DNA of 64,000 nucleotides from contig DASRHG010000031.1 in NCBI GenBank assembly GCA_035650655.1, positions 10,041-74,040 on the forward strand, read 5' to 3'. The position numbers and the translations under genes were made by a program. This DNA comes from DASRHG01 sp035650655 (GTDB lineage: Bacteria; Desulfobacterota; Binatia; DP-6). The notes under the pieces were generated by a model. It worked only from the letters and a program-made list of their open reading frames with translations, was not told where the DNA came from and ran no database searches. Positions 59,338-64,000 of this stretch are shown here, piece after piece. Each line of letters starts with the position of its first letter. The first letter of the stretch is position 1.

Positions 59338-60261
59338 TCACGACGCGAGCGTCCCGATGACGTCCGCGACCGCCGCGACGCCGCGCGCGCGGCACCACGC
59401 GGCCATCTCCGCCGCGATCCGCACCGGCGCGCGCGGGTCGTAGAAGGTCGCGGTTCCGACCTGCACGGCGCGCGCGCCGGCGCAGAGGAACTCGAGCGCG
59501 TCCTCGCCCGTCCGGATGCCGCCGATGCCGACGACGGGAATGCGGACGGCGCGCACGAGCTCGTGCACCATCCGGAGCGCGACCGGCTTCACGGCCGGTC
59601 CCGAGAGACCGCCCGTCCGACTCGCGAGCGCCGGGCGGCGCGTCGCGAGATCGACCGCCATGCCGCGGAGCGTGTTGATGGCCGAGAGCGCGTCGGCGCC
59701 TTCCGCCTCGGCGGCGCGGCCGACGACGGTGATGTCGCCGACGTTCGGCGAGAGCTTGACCCAGAGCGGCAGCCGCACCCGCGCGCGGACCGCGCGCACG
59801 ATCGCCCCCAGCGCGACGGGGTCCGTCGCCAGGATCGACCCCCACTCCGGCCGGTTCGGGCTCGACGCGTTCAGCTCGAGCGCGACGATCCCCGGCGCGC
59901 CGTCGAGCCGCGCGGCGCACTCGGCGAACTCCTCCGCGGAGTCGCCCCAGAAGTTCGCGACGACGCGGGCGCCCGCGGCGGCGAGCACCGGCAGCCGGTC
60001 GTGGAGGAACGCCTCGACGCCGATGTTCTGGAGGCCGATCGCGTTCAGCATGCCGCCGGGCGTCTCGACGATCCGCGGCGCCGGCTTGCCGGCGTACGGC
60101 GCGAGCGAGAGCCCCTTCACCGCGATCGCGCCGACGGCGGCGAGGTCGACGAGGCCCGCGAACTCGGTGCCGTAGCCGAACGTCCCCGAGGCGGCGATCA
60201 CGGGCGTCGGCAGGGCGACGGCGCCGACGCTCACGCCGGTCGAGACCGCCGCGCCGCTCAC
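59338..60261 (-). CDS. pyrD: Dihydroorotate dehydrogenase, class 1B-like
   Basis: 307 residues from GTG at 60261 (GTGA with rimI). FMN TIM-barrel enzyme of pyrimidine synthesis: ASGTFGYG, VKGLSLAPYAG, RIVETPGGMLNAIGLQN, KLSPNVGD and VGIGGIRTGEDALEF fit class 1B. The active-site loop reads NASSPNRPEWG, with Ser 134 where class 1 enzymes have Cys (NxSCPN); Ser is the class 2 base. The NAD-linked partner PyrK is not adjacent here. Last gene of the operon 64000-59338. Confidence 0.92.
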   Translation of the reverse strand: MSGAAVSTGVSVGAVALPTPVIAASGTFGYGTEFAGLVDLAAVGAIAVKGLSLAPYAGKPAPRIVETPGGMLNAIGLQNIGVEAFLHDRLPVLAAAGARVVANFWGDSAEEFAECAARLDGAPGIVALELNASSPNRPEWGSILATDPVALGAIVRAVRARVRLPLWVKLSPNVGDITVVGRAAEAEGADALSAINTLRGMAVDLATRRPALASRTGGLSGPAVKPVALRMVHELVRAVRIPVVGIGGIRTGEDALEFLCAGARAVQVGTATFYDPRAPVRIAAEMAAWCRARGVAAVADVIGTLAS

Positions 60262-60737
60262 CGACCGCTCAGGCGGAGCTCCATGACGATCGCGTCCTGT
60301 CCGGGCCCGTAGTAGCCCCGTCGCACGCCCAGGTCGCGAAAGCCGAGCTGGCGGTAGAGGCGGCGCGCGACCACGTTTCCCGCGCGGACCTCGAGGAAGA
60401 CGACGCGCGCGCCGAGGGCGCGCGCCTCGTCGACCACCGCCGAGACGAGCACGCGCCCGTAGCCGAGCCCGCGCCATTCGGGGTGAATCGCGACGTTCAG
60501 GAGATGGACCTCGTCGGTCACGCGCCACCGGCACGTGTAGCCGATGACGCGCCCGCCCGGCTCGTCGACGTCGACCGCGACCGTCAGGCGGGCGAACGGC
60601 GTCGCCAGCTCCTTCTCGAAGAACGCCTGCGACCACGGCTGCGCGAACGACCGCCGCTCGATCTCGAGCACGGCCGGGAGGTCGTCGCGACGCATGTCGC
60701 GAAGCATCGCACGCGGAACGTGCTCGCGAACGGCCAT
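60258..60737 (-). CDS. rimI: Ribosomal protein S18-alanine N-acetyltransferase (GNAT)
   Basis: 159 residues from ATG at 60737. GNAT fold: FAQPWSQAFFEKEL near residue 30, VTDEVHLLNVAIHPEWRGLGYG with the acetyl-CoA-binding RGLGYG loop, and VFLEVRAGNVVARRLYRQLGF, which are the RimI motifs. Acetylates the N-terminus of ribosomal protein S18. An N-terminal extension of ~10 residues is unremarkable. Coupled to pyrD. Confidence 0.9.
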   Translation of the reverse strand: MAVREHVPRAMLRDMRRDDLPAVLEIERRSFAQPWSQAFFEKELATPFARLTVAVDVDEPGGRVIGYTCRWRVTDEVHLLNVAIHPEWRGLGYGRVLVSAVVDEARALGARVVFLEVRAGNVVARRLYRQLGFRDLGVRRGYYGPGQDAIVMELRLSGR

Positions 60738-60754
60738 CGGTGCCGGCGCTCCGA

Positions 60755-61765
60755 TCACCACCGTATCAGAGCCGACGCCCAGGTGAAGCCCGACCCGAGC
60801 CCGGCGAGGCACACGAGCATCCCGGGCTTGACGCGGCCGGCGAGAACCGCCTCGTGCAGCGCCAGCGGAATGGAGGCGGCGGTCGTGTTGCCGTAGCGCT
60901 CGATGTTCGAGAAGACCTTCTCCTCCGGCAGCTCGAGCGCGCCCGCCACGACCTGGTTGATGCGGAGGTTCGCCTGGTGCGGGATCAGGAGGTCCAGGTC
61001 GGCGAGGCCGTACCCGTTCGCCGCGAGGGCCTCCTGGATGACCTCGGGCACGCGCGTCACGGCGTGCTTGAAGACGTAGCGCCCTTCCATCTTCGGCCAG
61101 AGGTCGCTCCCCGGCTGGTCGAGCATCTTCTCCGTGACGCGCGGCATCTGGCGGCTCGAAGGGCAGTCGATCATGAGCTTTTCCGCGTACCTGCCCTCGC
61201 TGTGGAGATGCGTCGAGAGGATGCCGCGGGTCCGATCCGGCTCGGGGCCGAGGACGACGGCGGCCGCGCCGTCCCCGAAGATCACCGCCACCTCGCGCCC
61301 GGCGGTCGACTGGTCGATGCCGGTCGAGTGCACCTCGGCGCCGACGACGAGCACGTGGCGCGCGCCGCCCGTGCGGATGAACGCGTCCGCGACGGCGAGC
61401 ATGTAGACGAAGCCCGAGCACTGGTTGCGGACGTCCATCGCCGGGATGCCGGCGACGCCGAGCTTCTCCTCGAGGAGCGTCGCGCTCGACGGGAAGTCGA
61501 TGTCGGGCGAGAGCGTGCCGAGGAGGATCAGATCCAGATCCTGCGCCGCGAGGCCCGCGTCGCGGAGCGCGTTGCGAGCCGCCGGGAGCGCCAGGTCGGA
61601 CGGGCCGGCGTCCGCGCTGATGAAGTGGCGCTCCCGGATCCCGGTCCGCCGCTGGATCCACTCGTCGCTCGTGTCCATGAGCCGCGTGAGATCCGCGTTC
61701 GTGACGACGCGTTCGGGGACGAAGTGCCCGAGCCCGAGGATGCGTGAGTTCACCATGGCGTCCAT
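60755..61765 (-). CDS. fabH: Beta-ketoacyl-ACP synthase III (KAS III)
   Basis: 336 residues from ATG at 61765 (a second ATG at 61756 is possible). The triad is complete: Cys 116 in VRNQCSGF, His 263 in IPHQANLRI, Asn 293 in YGNTTAAS. DEWIQRRTGIRERH and the C-terminal LAGLGSGFTWAS are standard FabH. Starts fatty-acid synthesis by condensing acyl-CoA with malonyl-ACP, or belongs to a specialised acyl-chain pathway given its tandem partner. Four bp separate it from the preceding KAS III-like stop. Confidence 0.9.
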   Translation of the reverse strand: MDAMVNSRILGLGHFVPERVVTNADLTRLMDTSDEWIQRRTGIRERHFISADAGPSDLALPAARNALRDAGLAAQDLDLILLGTLSPDIDFPSSATLLEEKLGVAGIPAMDVRNQCSGFVYMLAVADAFIRTGGARHVLVVGAEVHSTGIDQSTAGREVAVIFGDGAAAVVLGPEPDRTRGILSTHLHSEGRYAEKLMIDCPSSRQMPRVTEKMLDQPGSDLWPKMEGRYVFKHAVTRVPEVIQEALAANGYGLADLDLLIPHQANLRINQVVAGALELPEEKVFSNIERYGNTTAASIPLALHEAVLAGRVKPGMLVCLAGLGSGFTWASALIRW

Positions 61766-61769
61766 CGCC

Positions 61770-62762
61770 TCACACGCGCAGCACGGCCGCGCCCCACGAG
61801 ATTCCGGCGCCCCAGGCCGCGCAGCACACGAGGTCCCCGCGCCGGAGCCGTCCGGTTGCGAGCGCGTCCGCGATCGCGATCGGGATGCCGCCCGCCGCCA
61901 CGTGGCCGATCGCCCCCGCCGTCGCCACCACCCGGTCCTCGCCGAGGCCGAGGGCGAGGCCGGCGCGGCGCGCGACGCGCGGGTCGAGGTAGTGCATCAC
62001 GGCGAGCGCGAGCCGGTCGGGCGGGACGTCGGCACGGGCGAGGGCCTCGCGCGCGACCGCCACGAGCCGCGTCTCGGCGTCCGCGTGCAGCGCCTCCGGC
62101 TCGATCCGGTAGAAATGCCGGCCCGCCTCGAACGCCGCGCGCGTCATGCGCGCCGGATGGTTGCGGCTCGCGGGGAACTCGCACCAGAAGCGCTGCCAGC
62201 CGGCGGGATCCGAGTGGAGGACGACGGCGCGCACGTCGGGTGCGTCCGCCGGGCCGAGGACGAGCGCGCCGGCGCCGTCCCCGAAGATCGGCGTCGCGCA
62301 CGCCCCGGCGGCCGAGCGGTCGAGCGCGGTCGAGTGGACCTCACCGCCGACGACGAGAACGTGCGCCGCCGTGCCGGCGCGGACGAAGCGGTCGGCCGTC
62401 GCGAGCGCGAAGAGGAAGCCCGCACACTGCGCGCGGACGTCGAGCGCGCCGATGGTCCGGCATCCGAGCTTGTCCTGGAGGAAGCAGCCCGAGCCGGGGA
62501 ACGCGACGTCGGGGGTCATCGTCGCGAACACGATCAAGTCGACGTCGACGGGCTCGAGCCCGGCGGCGGCGAGCGCCTGCCGGCTCGCGTCGCGCCCGAG
62601 GTCCGACGGCGCGACGCCCGGTTCGACCCAGTGCCGGCGCGCGATGCCGCACGCCGCCTCGATCGCCGCCGCCGAACGGCCGAGGCTCGGCGCGAGCTCC
62701 GCCGTCGTCACGACGCGCGGCGGCAGCACCGCGCCCCAACCGAGGACCGCGCTCGACGGCAC
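61770..62762 (-). CDS. KAS III-like protein with altered active site
   Basis: 330 residues from GTG at 62762. Thiolase fold, clearly FabH-related: VRAQCAGF (Cys 113), a His in VMHYLDPRV (His 257), FGDGAGALVLG, and C-terminal WGAGISWGAA. The third catalytic position, Asn in FabH (YGNTSAAS), reads GAIGHVAAGG, i.e. His 287, giving Cys-His-His as in KAS I/II or a non-decarboxylating function. TGIRxR is also degenerate (CGIARRH). Only ~30-35% similar by eye to the downstream fabH. May form a heterodimer or use another substrate. Confidence 0.87.
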   Translation of the reverse strand: MPSSAVLGWGAVLPPRVVTTAELAPSLGRSAAAIEAACGIARRHWVEPGVAPSDLGRDASRQALAAAGLEPVDVDLIVFATMTPDVAFPGSGCFLQDKLGCRTIGALDVRAQCAGFLFALATADRFVRAGTAAHVLVVGGEVHSTALDRSAAGACATPIFGDGAGALVLGPADAPDVRAVVLHSDPAGWQRFWCEFPASRNHPARMTRAAFEAGRHFYRIEPEALHADAETRLVAVAREALARADVPPDRLALAVMHYLDPRVARRAGLALGLGEDRVVATAGAIGHVAAGGIPIAIADALATGRLRRGDLVCCAAWGAGISWGAAVLRV

Positions 62763-62772
62763 GCGTCGCCGC

Positions 62773-64000
62773 CTACGCGCCGGCCTTCGGGAGGATGACC
62801 TCGAGCGTCTTGTCGCGGTAGCGGTGCTTGAAGCCCGCGACCGGGTCGCCCAGGGGCACGCGCGTCGTGAACTCCGGCGGGAACGCCGGGGCGACGGCGG
62901 TGAGCTTGCGGACCGACGGGTCGCTCACGCGCCCGTGCACGACGACGCTCCCGTTCTCGACCTTCAGGTCGTAGTCGTAGTCCGGCATCTCGGGCGGGAG
63001 CCGCAGCTCGTCGGCGAGCGAGGACGGCGGGAGCGCGCGCGGGAACTCGACGCGCAGGATGTACGCGTCGTCGCGGTCCTCGAGCCTATAGACGGAGCCG
63101 TAGCGCCGATCGCGCTCGAGCTTGCCGTCGAAGTGATCCTGGCCGGCGTAGAAGCCGTCGAACGACGGCGTGCTCTCGGCGCCGCGCGTGCCGAGGAGGA
63201 GCCGGAGCGGCCAGCCGAGGCCGACCGCCACGAGCGGTCCGTAGATCGCGGCGCGCTGCGGCACCCGAGCGACCGGCGTCCCGCGGAAGAGGCTCTCGCG
63301 CAGACGCCACGCGGCCTCCGCCGCCGCGAGCACGATCCCGAAAAAGATCCAGCTCGAGAGCTTCGGCGTGAAGAAGCCCGCCCGCCCCCCGACGATCGCG
63401 AGCACCATGAGCACGACGGGATACAGGACGAGGTTCAGGAACAGGTTCGCCGCGGTCGCGAGCTGCGCGTTGAAGTAGCGGCGATCGGCGACCGCGGTCT
63501 CGAGCCGCTGCTTGGCGGCCGCCGGCATCGCACCGAGAACGCCCTGCCCCGCAGCGAGGAGCGCCAAGCCGAGGCGCGTCCCGATCGACCGCACGCGCCG
63601 GCGCGGCGCGCCCAAGTCCGCGAGCAGCTGCTCGAACGTACCGGGCAGCTCGCCCGCGAAGGTGGGCGTGGGCCGGGGCGGCGTGGGACGCCCGATCGGC
63701 TTCTCGACGCGGCCGCGCACGCCGGCGGTCGGCCGGGCGGCGGGCGCGGGCGCGGCGGCCGCGGCGGGCGCCGGCTTCGCGGCGGGCGGCGGCGCGGCGG
63801 CGGGCGGCGGCGCGGCAGCGACCGGCCCCGCCTGGCCGTTGCCGGCGGCGGGGGCCGCCCCCTCCTTCTTGAAGCGCGACGGCGCGTCGTCGGGGATCGT
63901 CTCGTCGGGATGGAGCCGGCGCGCGCGCGCGAGCAGCACCTCGTGCGTCTCCGGAATGTCCGGGTTCGGCACGCAGCAGTCGACCGGGCACACCGCCGCG
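62773..64000 (-). CDS. Ferredoxin / membrane / Hsp20-like fusion protein (partial, 5' end off window)
   Basis: At least 409 residues visible. The N-terminal end in the window (AAVCPVDCCVPNPDIPETHE) is the last part of a 2[4Fe-4S] ferredoxin domain; the true start lies beyond 64000, and GTG 63993 is only an internal codon. A Pro/Ala-rich linker follows (about 45-105), then two or three hydrophobic helices (LFLNLVLYPVVLMVLAIVGG and a second near 215). The last ~130 residues form a beta-sandwich resembling the Hsp20/alpha-crystallin fold (YDYDLKVENGSVVVHGRV, YRDKTLEVILPKA). Role unknown. First visible gene of the fabH-rimI-pyrD run. Confidence 0.8.
   Translation of the reverse strand, partial: AAVCPVDCCVPNPDIPETHEVLLARARRLHPDETIPDDAPSRFKKEGAAPAAGNGQAGPVAAAPPPAAAPPPAAKPAPAAAAAPAPAARPTAGVRGRVEKPIGRPTPPRPTPTFAGELPGTFEQLLADLGAPRRRVRSIGTRLGLALLAAGQGVLGAMPAAAKQRLETAVADRRYFNAQLATAANLFLNLVLYPVVLMVLAIVGGRAGFFTPKLSSWIFFGIVLAAAEAAWRLRESLFRGTPVARVPQRAAIYGPLVAVGLGWPLRLLLGTRGAESTPSFDGFYAGQDHFDGKLERDRRYGSVYRLEDRDDAYILRVEFPRALPPSSLADELRLPPEMPDYDYDLKVENGSVVVHGRVSDPSVRKLTAVAPAFPPEFTTRVPLGDPVAGFKHRYRDKTLEVILPKAGA

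Noticed and set aside
1..64000. CRISPR array, tRNA, rRNA, phage or transposase genes
   Set aside because: Looked for on both strands. No regularly spaced repeats, cloverleaf-like segments or recombinase motifs were recognised by eye; a tRNAscan or Infernal run was not possible.

Overview
This is a very GC-rich stretch (well over 70% G+C by eye, with strongly GC-biased third codon positions) from a Gram-negative-type bacterium. Lipoprotein signal sequences, a GT9 (heptosyltransferase-family) enzyme, dTDP-rhamnose synthesis and a LolA-like lipoprotein point to an outer-membrane organism. No gene fixes the phylum; an uncultured high-GC lineage of the Binatota, Methylomirabilota/Rokubacteria or deltaproteobacterial kind would fit. 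No tRNA, rRNA, CRISPR, transposase or phage gene was seen.

Layout. (a) 1-2901: a two-gene heterodimeric ABC exporter (MdlA/MdlB or BmrC/BmrD type) on the minus strand, cut by the left edge. (b) 2970-57444: a roughly 54-kb surface-glycan / protein-glycosylation island. It holds rfbD, five GT2 polyprenyl-phosphate-sugar synthase-like enzymes (4081, 16850, 28797, 47276, 56431), two rhamnosyltransferase-like GT2s, three GT4s, one GT9, about seven methyltransferases or methyltransferase domains, two radical-SAM enzymes, an NAD-dependent epimerase, two acyltransferases, several SGNH or alpha/beta hydrolases, and eleven large polytopic membrane proteins of GT-C, ArnT or YfhO type. A dprE2-dprE1 pair (48357-50542), the enzymes that make polyprenyl-phospho-D-arabinose in mycobacteria, is embedded in it. 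(c) 57481-59329: a divergent M6-type metalloprotease and a PKD-domain lipoprotein. (d) 59338-64000: a minus-strand housekeeping operon with a ferredoxin/Hsp20-like fusion (cut by the right edge), two tandem KAS III (FabH-like) proteins, RimI and a class-1B-like dihydroorotate dehydrogenase.

How it works together (inference). The GT2 synthases would load single sugars onto polyprenyl phosphate on the cytoplasmic face. The GT-C proteins would use those lipid-linked sugars on the periplasmic face. DprE1/DprE2 would epimerise a lipid-linked ribose to arabinose. GT4, GT9, rhamnosyl-GT2, methyltransferase and acyltransferase enzymes would build and decorate the acceptor. No Wzx, Wzy, Wzm/Wzt or initiating phosphoglycosyltransferase is visible. 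About thirteen neighbouring genes share 4-nt GTGA or ATGA stop/start overlaps, so long stretches look translationally coupled.

Most notable non-gene structure: a palindromic repeat of about 150 bp, present three times (14354, 34796 and a short inverted copy at 19759), each time in the gap between two divergent genes. Most notable protein oddities: a GT-C/HEAT-repeat fusion, a KAS III with His in place of the active-site Asn, a PyrD with Ser in place of the class-1 Cys, a DprE1 with Ala at the benzothiazinone-target Cys position, and a ferredoxin/membrane/Hsp20-like fusion.
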